DNA of 64,000 bases from Desulfobacteraceae bacterium (GTDB lineage Bacteria; Desulfobacterota; Desulfobacteria; Desulfobacterales; Desulfosarcinaceae). Shown piece after piece: positions 45,084 through 54,261 of this stretch. The stretch covers positions 62,001 to 126,000 of the forward strand of contig JABDIN010000036.1 in NCBI GenBank assembly GCA_013003715.1, in the 5' to 3' direction. Position numbers and translations under genes: made by a program. Numbering within the stretch: position 1 is the stretch's first letter; every line of letters starts with the position of its first letter. The notes below the pieces were generated by a model. The model was given only the letters and a program-made list of their open reading frames with translations. It did not search any database and had not been told where the DNA came from.

Positions 45084-46343
45084 ATGAAATACGGCAGATA
45101 TGAGATACGTGATGAGTTGGGTAAAGGGAATATGGGAGTGGTCTACCGGGCCCATGACCCGCAGATTGACCGCATCGTCGCACTGAAAGTTCTCAGATCC
45201 GACCGGGTGACCAGTGATGATTTTGTTGCACGATTTCTCAAAGAAGCAAAAGCCATCGGACGGCTGTCACATGGGAATATCGTCACGGTGTATGATGTGG
45301 GGAAAGATCACGGTACCGTCTACATTGCCATGGAATATTTGAGGGGGAAACCCTTCGATCAGGTGATGAAAATTGAAAAGCTATCAATAGAAAAAATTAT
45401 TGATATCGGCGTTCAGATCGCCGAGACACTTGCGTACGCACATGACAACGGCATTGTTCACCGTGATATCAAACCGTCAAACATCCTTCTGACCGATGAC
45501 GGTGTTGTCAAGTTAACGGATTTTGGAATAGCTCATATTGAAGACCCCACCAGTACACTTCAGACGCTGGCCGGCGAGATTCTGGGGACGCCGGTTTACA
45601 TGTCACCGGAACAGGTCAATGGTCAGCCGGTGGACGGTCGTTCCGATCTGTTCTCGCTGGGTATAATTCTTTATGAATTGTGCACGGAGAGACGACCATT
45701 CACCGGGGGAAACATTGCGTCTATTTTTAAAGCCATCACTCAAGATACACCGGAAAGTCCCGTTGATCTTGATCCTGGCTTTCCCCGGACGATTTCCGGC
45801 CTGATTATGCAAATGGTGGAGAAGGTTCCGGGGAAACGAATTCAATCCGGTGAAACGGTAGCTGCCAAACTTCGCGATTACCTGAAAAATGAAGAACGGG
45901 GAAGGGATAGACGAAAACCGGGAAAAAAAACAGGTCTCATACCCATGATTGCAGGGGTAATCGTCCTGGTTCTCGCGGCCGCCTGGGGTTATCAATTTCT
46001 GCCGACATCTCCACAACCGCCCGTCATCACGGATTATACGGCTCCCGTTGATGCGAATTATCCGGGAATTAAAACGTTCAATTTACCGGAAGGTACGGAA
46101 GTGGTGAACCCGGGTCCATCCCCACAAGAGATTTCCGAGCTTTCGATCACAAGCCGGCCTGATGGCGCGCAGATATTTCTGGACAATGCGTTCAAGGGCA
46201 AAACACCGATGGATTTCAAGCTGCCCTATGGTAAATATGAAGTGCGGTTGACGCTTCCGAATCATTATGAGTGGGAAGCGCAGATACAGCTCGATGAACC
46301 TGGCAATACGCCACTTTTTATCCGCCTGATATCAATGGATTGA
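45084..46343 (+). CDS. membrane Ser/Thr protein kinase with PEGA domain
   Basis: 419 residues from the ATG at 45084; an earlier in-frame TTG at 45051 would overlap the protease. The Hanks kinase domain (~1-265) has the Gly loop GKGNMGVVY, K35, HRD (D128), DFG (D146) and the MSPEQ activation segment. A membrane segment follows (~285-308, IPMIAGVIVLVLAAAWGYQF). The extracytoplasmic part ends in a PEGA domain (ITSRPDGAQIFLDNAFKGKT). It is the centre of the signalling unit with the PP2C phosphatase and FHA protein. Confidence 0.93.
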   Translation: MKYGRYEIRDELGKGNMGVVYRAHDPQIDRIVALKVLRSDRVTSDDFVARFLKEAKAIGRLSHGNIVTVYDVGKDHGTVYIAMEYLRGKPFDQVMKIEKLSIEKIIDIGVQIAETLAYAHDNGIVHRDIKPSNILLTDDGVVKLTDFGIAHIEDPTSTLQTLAGEILGTPVYMSPEQVNGQPVDGRSDLFSLGIILYELCTERRPFTGGNIASIFKAITQDTPESPVDLDPGFPRTISGLIMQMVEKVPGKRIQSGETVAAKLRDYLKNEERGRDRRKPGKKTGLIPMIAGVIVLVLAAAWGYQFLPTSPQPPVITDYTAPVDANYPGIKTFNLPEGTEVVNPGPSPQEISELSITSRPDGAQIFLDNAFKGKTPMDFKLPYGKYEVRLTLPNHYEWEAQIQLDEPGNTPLFIRLISMD

Positions 46344-46388
46344 AACCTTAGCCTTTATTTTTGCGCGAACCCTTAGAGGAGGATTTCA

Positions 46389-48365
46389 ATGAAACCTGTT
46401 GTGAGAATGATAAACTTCATCTTGACCTTATCCGTGATCATGGGATTTGGTTTCTGTGAGACATCGTCCGCCTTTTCGGCCGGCGATACCGTGCCGAATT
46501 TTTCATTGAAGGATATAAACGAGAAAGTTTATGACTTGTCCTCGCTCAAAAATCAGCCGATGGTGATCATCTATTTTTTCGATGTGGACTCGCGATCCAG
46601 CCAGGAAGGTTTGCTCACCATTGACGATCTGGCCAAACAATACAAGGATGTTGATCTCCTGGTGTGGGGAATCACAACATCGAGCAAGGAAAAGGTGCTG
46701 AAATTCAATACCCTCACAAATCCGACTTTCCCGATCCTTATGGATACCACCGGCGTAAGCCAAAAATACAAGGCCCAGACTATTCTTCCCACCATTTGCA
46801 TCACCGGCCCGGAACTGAAGGTCCTTGATTTCTTTCAGGGTGGTGGTAAGACCACGGAAATAATGCTTGTGAAACTAGCGGAAAGGACTTTACAGCAGAA
46901 AAAGGTCGAGATTGCAAAGGCAATCTCCGGAAAAGTGGTGACAAAAAATCCTGGAAATGTCGAGGCCAAAAGTGTTCATGGCTATGCATCCCTCAAAGCG
47001 GGCGATGTGGAAGAAGCTGAGAAAACGTTTTACGAATTGTCCCGGGAAAAGGGGGATGGGGCTGTCTTGGGTAAAGAAGGACTCAGTACCGTATATGCCC
47101 AAAAAGGTCAGACTGAGAAATCGCTGGCCATGGCCGAAGAGGTTGAAATGTCCGGTCCCGGCAGGGCATATGTGCATGTGGTGAAGGGGGATTTGCTCTA
47201 CAGTCAAAACAAGAAAACGGCGGCAGAGGTTGAATACAAGAAAGCCATCGCCAAAAAACAGTCCGCGCCCTATCAAAAAGCAGTGGCATACAATCAGCTC
47301 GGGCGACTGTATGCCAATCGGGGAAACTTTAAAAAATCCAGAGAGTTATATGCCCAGGCGGTGAGCATAGACCCCTATTATATTGAAGCGACTGCGAATC
47401 GTGGGTTGACATACGAAAAAGAAGGAGACTGGGCCAAGGCCCTCGAGAATTATCGGCAGGCGTTGGCCATTGATAAAAGCGATCCGTTCGCAGCGACCTT
47501 GGCCAAAAATGCGAAAGAAAGGCTGCTGCTCGAACAGGACGAGGAAAAACGCAGCCGGATTGACAAGCTGGTTGATGAACTCGTCCTAAGATACAGAGAT
47601 CAGACGTTTTCTGTGGACAGCACAATTGAGGATGACTGGACTTCACAACCCATGATTCTGACTTTCACATATTTCAGTGAGACCGGCGGATTGACGGAGC
47701 GAGACGGTTTTTCCACCGTATTGACGTCTCAGCTGGCCGACCAGTTAAATGCCTCCGGCCGTGTCCAGGTCGTTGACCTGATCCTCATCGAGCGTCTGCT
47801 CGAGCGACTGAATCTGAAAACCTCAGACCTTGCGGAGCAGGAAACCGCCCTAAAGCTCGGCAAGGTGTTGTCCGCCAGGATAATCGGCACCGGCGCCATC
47901 TTCCATGTTCATGGCAGCTCGTTGATCACCATGCGGCTCGTGGATACGGAAACCACCGACATCACCAAAGTGATCAATGGTGAATTCGGCGGCGGCCCTT
48001 CGATCCGGAAGGATATGCACCAGTTGAATCGTGAAATTCTAACCACGGTTATCCAACACTACCCACTTCAGGCATTCGTTGTTGATATCATCGGCAATCA
48101 AGTGCTTTTAAACTTAGGTGCTGATCAGGGGGTTGTGCTGGGAACCCGGTTCGATGTCATCGAAGATAAACCGGCTATTGAATACCGGGGCAAAAAAATG
48201 AAACCGGAGTCAGCCGTTGTGGCCCAGGTTGAAGTGGTGAAACTTGAAAAAGATTTTGCTTACGGACATTTAAAAAACACCCGCCGGCCCATTGTCCGGG
48301 ATGACAAACTCAGGGAAAATATAGACGACATCGTTTTCCAGGGGCAGGGAACGAAGGTCTGGTGA
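46389..48365 (+). CDS. exported redoxin-TPR-CsgG/FlgO-like protein
   Basis: A 658-residue exported protein with a strong ribosome site (AGAGGAGG) and a signal peptide ~1-31. Residues ~32-165 are an AhpC/TlpA redoxin fold, but the usual CxxC or peroxidatic Cys is lost: the site reads DVDSRSSQEG. TPR repeats cover ~175-380. The C-terminal part (~415-560) resembles a CsgG/FlgO-type domain (LTERDGFSTVLTSQLADQLN, RVQVVDLILIERLLERL, ARIIGTGAIF). It ends the kinase unit. A periplasmic scaffold is likely; redox catalysis is not. Confidence 0.75.
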   Translation: MKPVVRMINFILTLSVIMGFGFCETSSAFSAGDTVPNFSLKDINEKVYDLSSLKNQPMVIIYFFDVDSRSSQEGLLTIDDLAKQYKDVDLLVWGITTSSKEKVLKFNTLTNPTFPILMDTTGVSQKYKAQTILPTICITGPELKVLDFFQGGGKTTEIMLVKLAERTLQQKKVEIAKAISGKVVTKNPGNVEAKSVHGYASLKAGDVEEAEKTFYELSREKGDGAVLGKEGLSTVYAQKGQTEKSLAMAEEVEMSGPGRAYVHVVKGDLLYSQNKKTAAEVEYKKAIAKKQSAPYQKAVAYNQLGRLYANRGNFKKSRELYAQAVSIDPYYIEATANRGLTYEKEGDWAKALENYRQALAIDKSDPFAATLAKNAKERLLLEQDEEKRSRIDKLVDELVLRYRDQTFSVDSTIEDDWTSQPMILTFTYFSETGGLTERDGFSTVLTSQLADQLNASGRVQVVDLILIERLLERLNLKTSDLAEQETALKLGKVLSARIIGTGAIFHVHGSSLITMRLVDTETTDITKVINGEFGGGPSIRKDMHQLNREILTTVIQHYPLQAFVVDIIGNQVLLNLGADQGVVLGTRFDVIEDKPAIEYRGKKMKPESAVVAQVEVVKLEKDFAYGHLKNTRRPIVRDDKLRENIDDIVFQGQGTKVW

Positions 48366-48383
48366 TGGATTGTGTTTGTGACC

Positions 48384-48409
48384 GGGTCATTACTCATTTG
48401 TAATGATCC
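48384..48409 (+). terminator. Hairpin downstream of the kinase unit
   Basis: GGGTCATTAC (48384-48393) pairs with GTAATGATCC (48400-48409), one G-T pair, around a six-base loop. It starts 18 bases after the redoxin-TPR stop codon. No T-tract follows, so it may be a 3'-end stabiliser rather than an intrinsic terminator. Confidence 0.45.
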
Positions 48410-48595
48410 GTTGTAGGTGAACGGCTATTGACTTGAGAAGAAAACCGGCGACCGTACTCGGGATTTTCAGATCCAAAAAATGCATCAAAAATCCGGGACT
48501 GATATAATTTTATTTTTAGGATTAAGTGTGATATAGTACGATTTTTAATGTAATTCCACTACAAGACCATGTTGCCGGTAACAAGTCGGGGGGAT

Positions 48596-48620
48596 AAAAA
48601 AAGGAGGTGCTAAGCCTCCT
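48596..48620 (-). terminator. Rho-independent terminator of tRNA-Arg
   Basis: On the minus strand AGGAGG and CCTCCT (48602-48607 and 48615-48620) form a six-base stem with a seven-base loop, followed by seven T residues (A-run 48596-48602 on the plus strand). It lies 18 bases past the tRNA 3' end. Confidence 0.8.
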
Positions 48621-48637
48621 CATTCGTTTAAGAACGA

Positions 48638-48714
<77 letters not shown>

Positions 48715-48761
48715 ATGAAAAACAAGGGTGCTGATATCATATCAATTTAATGATGTCCAAT

Positions 48762-48787
48762 AAAAAAGCACCGGTGGATGCACCGGT
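48762..48787 (-). terminator. Hairpin with T-run between rpoH and tRNA-Arg
   Basis: ACCGGTG (48770-48776) and CACCGGT (48781-48787) form a seven-base stem with a GATG loop. On the minus strand it is followed by GCTTTTTT, the form of an intrinsic terminator. It would stop antisense transcription entering the tRNA. On the plus strand the same hairpin sits 24 bases before the rpoH start and could instead act in its leader. Confidence 0.5.
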
Positions 48788-48811
48788 CCAAGCAAAGAAT
48801 AATATACGGAT

Positions 48812-49783
48812 ATGCCTAAAAAAAAGAACGCGACAACAGTGAAAAAGAAAGCCGGAGCAAAAAAGCCGGTCAAGCGGGTGGACAATAGAAGTAAAACCAA
48901 ACCCACGGATAAATCCCTGGTCAAGTATGACCCGCTTCAACGGTATCTTGCTGAAATCAGCAGCTATCGATTGCTTACCCGTGAGGAAGAAAGAGAACTC
49001 GGAATCCGGGTGCTTGAAGATCAGGATCCTGAAGCGGCTTACCAACTGGTGACATCCAATCTCAGATTGGTGGTCAAGATAGCGTTGGAGTTCCAGCGGG
49101 TCTGGATGCAGAACCTGCTGGACTTGATTCAGGAAGGCAATATCGGCCTGATGCAGGCCGTCAAGAAATTTGATCCGTATAAGAATGTTAAATTTTCCTA
49201 TTACGCGTCATTCTGGATAAAAGCGTACATTCTGAAATTTATCATGGACAACTGGCGCCTTGTAAAAATCGGCACCACCCAGGGACAGCGCAAACTGTTT
49301 TTCAAGCTCAAGAAGGAAAAACAGAAATTGATCGATGAGGGATTCGACCCCAAACCCAAACTGCTTTCCGAGCGATTAGGGGTATCTGAAAGAGAAATCG
49401 TGGACATGGATCAGCGGCTGGATGGTTGGGACGTATCCCTGGATTCACCCCTGAAAGACGACTCGGATACGGAGCGGATCGAATTTTTAAGTACGGATAC
49501 CGCTTCTGTGGAAGATCAGGTGGCGAAAAAGGAAATGGAATCACTGCTGCACACCAAGATTGCTGAATTCAGGAAAAAAATGACTGAACGGGAACTGGTC
49601 ATTTTTGACCAACGTATTTTTTCGGACAATCCGGTAACGCTGCAGGAAATCGGGGATCAATATGGTATATCCCGGGAACGTGTACGCCAGGTCGAGAAAA
49701 ATGTGGTCAAAAAAATGCGTGAATACTTTAGGGACGAGATCCCTGATTTTGAATCCTACACCGATGAAAACAGTGCCGCCTGA
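48812..49783 (+). CDS. rpoH: RpoH-type sigma factor (sigma-32)
   Basis: A 323-residue alternative sigma factor. Residues 1-35 are a Lys-rich extension not found in E. coli RpoH. Region 1.2 is DPLQRYLAEISSYRLLTREEE; region 2 has NLRLVVKIA, DLIQEGNIGLMQAVKKFDPY and FSYYASFWIKAYIL. GQRKLFFKLKKEK is the RpoH box region. Region 4 has EIGDQYGISRERVRQVEK. Heat-shock gene transcription is expected. A palindromic hairpin lies in the leader. Next to it, downstream, is a TPR lipoprotein gene. Confidence 0.88.
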   Translation: MPKKKNATTVKKKAGAKKPVKRVDNRSKTKPTDKSLVKYDPLQRYLAEISSYRLLTREEERELGIRVLEDQDPEAAYQLVTSNLRLVVKIALEFQRVWMQNLLDLIQEGNIGLMQAVKKFDPYKNVKFSYYASFWIKAYILKFIMDNWRLVKIGTTQGQRKLFFKLKKEKQKLIDEGFDPKPKLLSERLGVSEREIVDMDQRLDGWDVSLDSPLKDDSDTERIEFLSTDTASVEDQVAKKEMESLLHTKIAEFRKKMTERELVIFDQRIFSDNPVTLQEIGDQYGISRERVRQVEKNVVKKMREYFRDEIPDFESYTDENSAA

Positions 49784-49820
49784 TCAACACCGCATCCGAC
49801 CGGATAAAGACGACTAATAA

Positions 49821-51560
49821 ATGAATATTAAACAACCAATAGTATTCCCATTGTTTTTTTTTGCGTTAATCGCATTCACCGGATGTGCGGCACTGTCCGG
49901 TGATAATACGATTGAAACACCGGCAGCGCATCATACCCCGGGACCCCAGCCCGCCTCCCGCCTGTCCACGGGCAGTTACTATTATTATTCGGAAGCCTAT
50001 CTGATGAGAAAGCAGGGGCGTCTCGATGAGGCGATCCAGCTGATGTCGGCGGCGGTGAACGCAGACCCGGATACACTTTTTCTGCAGGTTGAATTGGCAT
50101 CGTTTTACGCCATGAAGAAGGACCCTGAAAGCGCGTTGACCGTTCTGGACAAGGTATTGAGCAAGGATCCCGAACACCTTTCCGCACTCAAGCTGTTCGC
50201 CCGCCTCAAAATGACGCGTAAACAGAATGATCAAGCAATAGCGGCGTATGAAAAAATAATCCGCATCGATGACGATATTAATGAATCCGCCCTGCTTCTG
50301 GGCAGCCTGTATCTCGAAGGGAAGCAATACGACAAGGCGCTTGAGGTATACACGACACTGGCCAATCGCCACCCCGACGCTTACGCCGCTTATTTTTTCA
50401 TGGGAAAAGCACATGCATTGAAGGGAAATACCTCTGCAGCAGAGACCGCTTATCTTCGGACATTGGAACTGGCCCCTGATATTGATGAACCGAAGCATGA
50501 GCTGGCCAAAATATACAAACAGACCGATGATGTTGAAAAACTCGCGGAACTGTATCATCGAATACTGGACGACGATGCCACAAATGTAGAGGTTACCGCT
50601 GAACTCGGTTTGCTCTACCTGCGGATGCAACAGCCGGAAGAATCACAAAAAGTGTTCGCAGATCTGGGCAAGCGCAGTGATGAGGACAATGATCTGGTTC
50701 GGAAGATCATCCAGCTCTACCTCAACCAGAAGAAAGTCGACCAGGGTATTACCGTTCTCAAAGGCATGCTGAAGGGGTCACCGGAGAGCGCATTCATTCA
50801 TTATGTCTTGGGGGTGACATTCAGCGAAAAGGATGACATCGAGAACGCATTGTTCCATTTAAAAAAAGTCCATGCGGATTCGGAGTACCATGATAAAACA
50901 ATCGTGCATATGGCCTTGTTGCTTCACAAAAAAGGTGACATCACCGAAGCGATAGATCTCCTGAACCAAGCCATCAAATCAGCTCCGGACAATCCGGATA
51001 TATATCTCTACCTCGGCTGGTTTTACGAAGATGATGAGAAACTGGAGGATGCCCGTCAGGCCATCTCGGACGGATTGGAGATCGATGGTGATAATGTCAA
51101 ACTCCTGTTCCGCCTCGGGGTGATATTGGATAAACTGGGATTGAAGGACCAATCCATTTCATCCATGAAATCCGTCATAGAACTGGATCCCGAAAACGCC
51201 AATGCGTTGAACTATCTCGGCTATACATATGCAGACATGGGGAAAAACCTGGACGAAGCCGAAAAACTGGTAAAAGCGGCATTGGCCATCAAACCGGATG
51301 ACGGATATATTACCGACAGCCTGGGATGGATCTATTATCAGAAAGGTGAATATGAACGCGCCTTGGCCACGATGGAAAAGGCGGTGACGCTTGTACCCGA
51401 TGATCCGGTGATACTGGAACATCTGGGTGACATCTATATGAAACTGAACAACACGCAAAAAGCCCTGCTGTTCTATCGGAAATCCTTACAATATCAAAAG
51501 AAGGACGACACTCAGATCAGGAGAAAAATCAAAGCCGCCGGCGGCACCGATAAGGAGTAA
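49821..51560 (+). CDS. TPR-repeat lipoprotein
   Basis: A 579-residue lipoprotein: signal peptide with lipobox FTGC (Cys at ~residue 22), then a Pro-rich linker and about fourteen TPR units from residue ~50 to the end, with typical A-x3-Y and final P of each repeat. It should be membrane-anchored and serve as a scaffold in envelope assembly. It is 37 bases after rpoH and before the DUF4292-like gene, a likely shared transcript. The function cannot be narrowed further. Confidence 0.88.
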   Translation: MNIKQPIVFPLFFFALIAFTGCAALSGDNTIETPAAHHTPGPQPASRLSTGSYYYYSEAYLMRKQGRLDEAIQLMSAAVNADPDTLFLQVELASFYAMKKDPESALTVLDKVLSKDPEHLSALKLFARLKMTRKQNDQAIAAYEKIIRIDDDINESALLLGSLYLEGKQYDKALEVYTTLANRHPDAYAAYFFMGKAHALKGNTSAAETAYLRTLELAPDIDEPKHELAKIYKQTDDVEKLAELYHRILDDDATNVEVTAELGLLYLRMQQPEESQKVFADLGKRSDEDNDLVRKIIQLYLNQKKVDQGITVLKGMLKGSPESAFIHYVLGVTFSEKDDIENALFHLKKVHADSEYHDKTIVHMALLLHKKGDITEAIDLLNQAIKSAPDNPDIYLYLGWFYEDDEKLEDARQAISDGLEIDGDNVKLLFRLGVILDKLGLKDQSISSMKSVIELDPENANALNYLGYTYADMGKNLDEAEKLVKAALAIKPDDGYITDSLGWIYYQKGEYERALATMEKAVTLVPDDPVILEHLGDIYMKLNNTQKALLFYRKSLQYQKKDDTQIRRKIKAAGGTDKE

Positions 51561-51664
51561 GGTGACGGATCGGGCCGGGTTTGCATTTAAGCGTTTTACC
51601 CGTGTGACGGGTTTGTCGTTATTGAATTGATATTTCGATTCTGGAGTGAACGAGGGAGTGATTA

Positions 51665-52447
51665 TTGAGCGACATGAAATATGATATGACTGCCGTTTTT
51701 CGTGCACTCATCATTTCGATGGCTGCATTTTTTTTTGTTTCCTGTGGGCATCTTTTCCCCAAACCACCGGAAAGCTCGTTCGAATCACTGGCACTGGCGG
51801 CGGCGGCCCGGCGACAAAATGCTGAATTAAAACGCTTCAAGGGGGTGGGGGCCATCACCATCACCAGGGATCGCGTGCGGCAGTCAGCCCGAGCGGCATG
51901 GGCTGCGGATGTCCCGGGTCAAAAAATCCGGATCCATATTTTTGATGTGTCCGGGATACCGGTTGCCGACCTTTCCAGTGACGGCAGGATGCTTTATGTT
52001 TATCTTAATGAATCAAATAAATATTACCGGACGTCCAATACGGACACCAGCCTGAAGCGGTTTCTTTCCGTACCGGCTACGGTGGCGGATTTGATTCAAT
52101 TGCTGGCCGGCAGGGCGCCGGAACGATCATATGACTATGCAGAGTTGCTTGAAAAACAGACGTCCACAGGTATCGGACTCAACTTGAAAACACGATGGGG
52201 AAAGTCCACGGAGCGTATATTCTGGAATCAACGAGATGAGTATATAGAACGGGTTGATATTTATCAAAATACAGGCGAACTCGCCTTCCAGGTTGAATTT
52301 GACGGTGTGAACCAGGTGAGGGGGTATAAGCTGCCCGGTGGTTTTACAATTTCCAATGCCCACGGTGAAGTCCTGAGGCTTCGAATTGATCGGTATATCC
52401 CTGATGTATCCATACCCGATTCAACTTTTGTGATTAAAAAGCCTTAA
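51665..52447 (+). CDS. LolB/DUF4292-like outer-membrane lipoprotein
   Basis: A 260-residue lipoprotein: TTG start 51665 with AGGGAG six bases upstream; an ATG nine bases later is an alternative. Signal peptide ending VSCG (lipobox Cys ~27). The body reads as antiparallel beta strands (KRFKGVGAITITRDRVRQSA, KIRIHIFDVSG, YVYLNESNKYY), the half-barrel of LolB or DUF4292 proteins. It lies behind the TPR lipoprotein. Lipoprotein carriage or outer-membrane assembly is plausible. Confidence 0.75.
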   Translation: MSDMKYDMTAVFRALIISMAAFFFVSCGHLFPKPPESSFESLALAAAARRQNAELKRFKGVGAITITRDRVRQSARAAWAADVPGQKIRIHIFDVSGIPVADLSSDGRMLYVYLNESNKYYRTSNTDTSLKRFLSVPATVADLIQLLAGRAPERSYDYAELLEKQTSTGIGLNLKTRWGKSTERIFWNQRDEYIERVDIYQNTGELAFQVEFDGVNQVRGYKLPGGFTISNAHGEVLRLRIDRYIPDVSIPDSTFVIKKP

Positions 52448-52601
52448 ACCAGACTACACCTTACAGACCAATGACAGATTCACCTATTGCCGTTCTTGTG
52501 ACAAATATTACTGGTCCGGTTCCCACCAGGACAAGGTATTGTCCATTCTTTCCGGATTCGGTCATGACACCGGCGGTCATATAAATTTCAGGAGGCGTTG
52601 A
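52434..52601 (+). pseudogene. remnant of a Mut7-C RNase zinc-ribbon C-terminus
   Basis: Between the DUF4292-like and mrp genes, an open stretch with no start codon reads NDRFTYCRSCDKYYWSGSH and then QDKVLSILSGFGH before a TGA at 52599-52601. The CxxC followed by YYWxGSH is the C-terminal zinc ribbon typical of Mut7-C RNase-domain proteins. The other ~100 residues are gone; upstream codons in this frame hit a TGA at 52431-52433. The stop overlaps the mrp ribosome site. I infer a deleted gene, not a functional small protein, though a 55-residue product cannot be excluded. Confidence 0.6.
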
Positions 52602-52602
52602 T

Positions 52603-53472
52603 ATGGCTGAAAACCCGAATACAGGAAATAACTCCCGCGGGGCATCAGGAACAGCGAAATCAACCGCTGCATCCCGCCTATCCGCTGAACAGGATCAAAT
52701 GATTACCGGCACCCTCGCCGGTATCAAGCATAAGATTATGATTATAAGCGGGAAGGGTGGTGTCGGGAAATCCAGCATTTCCGCGCATCTGGCCTATTAC
52801 CTTTCCGAAAAAGGATTCCAGACCGGTTTGCTGGATGTGGACCTTCATGGTCCGAGTATCGCAAAAATTCTGGGCATTGATGCGCCCCTCGACCTTGATG
52901 ATGACCGTAAAGTTTTGCCCTTTGCCGTCAATCAGCATCTTAAGGTCGTCAGCATGCAATCTCTGATGGCGGAAAAGGATCGGCCGGTGATCTGGCGCGG
53001 TCCTGCAAAATCAGGGGTTATCCGTCAATTTGTGGCTGACGTGAAATGGGGTGACCTGGATTTCCTGTTGATCGACTCACCCCCGGGGACCGGTGATGAA
53101 CCCATGAGTGTCGCGCAAACAGTCCCGGAGGCCAGGGCTTTGATCGTCACCACACCGCAACAGGTTGCCTTGGCCGACGTTCGAAAATCCATCAATTTTT
53201 GCCGTACCATCAATCTGGACATTCTCGGCATGATAGAAAATATGGGTCCTTTCCCCTGCCCGTGCTGCGGAAAGCCCATATCATTGTTCAAAAACGGCGG
53301 TGTACCGGAAACAGCAGCGAAAATGGGTATCGACTATCTGGGTCAGCTGCCGTTCGACCCGGCGGTGGTGAAAGCCTGTGACGCCGGATTACCCCGGTCC
53401 ATACATCGTGAGGATCAGTTGTATACATCCGCATGGGAAAACCTGCTCAAGAAGATAATGGAACGGTTGTAG
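52603..53472 (+). CDS. mrp: Mrp/NBP35-type Fe-S carrier ATPase
   Basis: A 289-residue deviant-Walker P-loop ATPase: GKGGVGKS at 50-57, LLIDSPPGTGDE, TTPQQVALADVRK, and cluster-binding cysteines C219, C221, C222 (PCPCCGK). It lacks the N-terminal DUF59 domain of E. coli Mrp/ApbC. The ribosome site AGGAGG is strong. It delivers Fe-S clusters to apoproteins. It is directly followed by the RimK-like gene with no spacer. Confidence 0.93.
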   Translation: MAENPNTGNNSRGASGTAKSTAASRLSAEQDQMITGTLAGIKHKIMIISGKGGVGKSSISAHLAYYLSEKGFQTGLLDVDLHGPSIAKILGIDAPLDLDDDRKVLPFAVNQHLKVVSMQSLMAEKDRPVIWRGPAKSGVIRQFVADVKWGDLDFLLIDSPPGTGDEPMSVAQTVPEARALIVTTPQQVALADVRKSINFCRTINLDILGMIENMGPFPCPCCGKPISLFKNGGVPETAAKMGIDYLGQLPFDPAVVKACDAGLPRSIHREDQLYTSAWENLLKKIMERL

Positions 53473-54261
53473 ATGAAAAACATTGCCGGGGTGGTCGCCC
53501 TCGAGCATCGGCTCAGCGGCTGTAAGAATGTCGTCACCTTCGGGGTTAAACCGAATTTCCTCGATTATTCCGAGGATGAACAACGGACAATTCGAGAAGC
53601 CCCCAAGATATATTATCCTTCCACATTTTATGCGGATCTTTTCGATGTGTACGGAAAACCGACGTTTCCGAGCTACCATACCTACAAATGTGTTCAGGAT
53701 AAGATCAAACAGACCGCATTGTTCAGTCTCCTTGGCATTCCCCACCCGAGGACACGAGTGTATTACGCACGCAAGAACCGTGTGGACCGTGTCGAAAAGC
53801 TATTCAAATATCCGTTTATCGCCAAGGAGCCGCGGGGCTCAGCCATGGGCCGCGGCGTATATTTGATACACAACCGGGAAGAGTTCGCCACCTATGATCA
53901 GGACCGTTCTATTGCCTACATACAGGAATACCTGCCGGTGGACAGGGACATCCGTGTGGTGGTCATCGGATCGAGAGCGGTTCATGCCTACTGGCGCCTG
54001 GCGCCCGAGAATGACTTTAGAACGAATATTGCCGTGGGCGGCAGGGTAAGCCTTGATGGTGTTCCGGATGAGGCCATTCGGCTGGCCCTCCATGCGTCGG
54101 AAAAATGCGGTTGGGATGATGTGGGGATAGACATTTGTTGCCATGCGGACCGGTATTACATTCTGGAAGCCAATATGAAATACGGAAAAGAAGGGTTCAG
54201 GAAAGCCGGTATCGATTATACCGCCTTGATGGAGACGTTGATAGAAAATGGCGAAATATGA
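53473..54261 (+). CDS. RimK-like ATP-grasp ligase
   Basis: A 262-residue ATP-grasp protein. After an N-terminal ~90 residues, the grasp core shows CVQDKIKQTALFSLLGIPHP, YPFIAKEPRGSAMGRGVYL, YIQEYLPVDRDIRVVVIG and GIDICC..YYILEANMKYG. These match RimK/glutaminyl-ligase-type enzymes that join an amino acid (usually Glu) to a carboxylate. The substrate is unknown. It starts right after mrp and overlaps the dGTPase gene by 14 bases, so it is in one operon. Confidence 0.85.
   Translation: MKNIAGVVALEHRLSGCKNVVTFGVKPNFLDYSEDEQRTIREAPKIYYPSTFYADLFDVYGKPTFPSYHTYKCVQDKIKQTALFSLLGIPHPRTRVYYARKNRVDRVEKLFKYPFIAKEPRGSAMGRGVYLIHNREEFATYDQDRSIAYIQEYLPVDRDIRVVVIGSRAVHAYWRLAPENDFRTNIAVGGRVSLDGVPDEAIRLALHASEKCGWDDVGIDICCHADRYYILEANMKYGKEGFRKAGIDYTALMETLIENGEI

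Noticed and set aside
42374-48365. Type VI secretion accessory cluster
   Set aside because: FHA, PP2C and kinase genes resemble it, but no Tss, Hcp, VgrG or ClpV gene is present.
48384-48409. Strong intrinsic terminator after the redoxin-TPR gene
   Set aside because: Good stem but no T-tract, so listed only as a weak hairpin.
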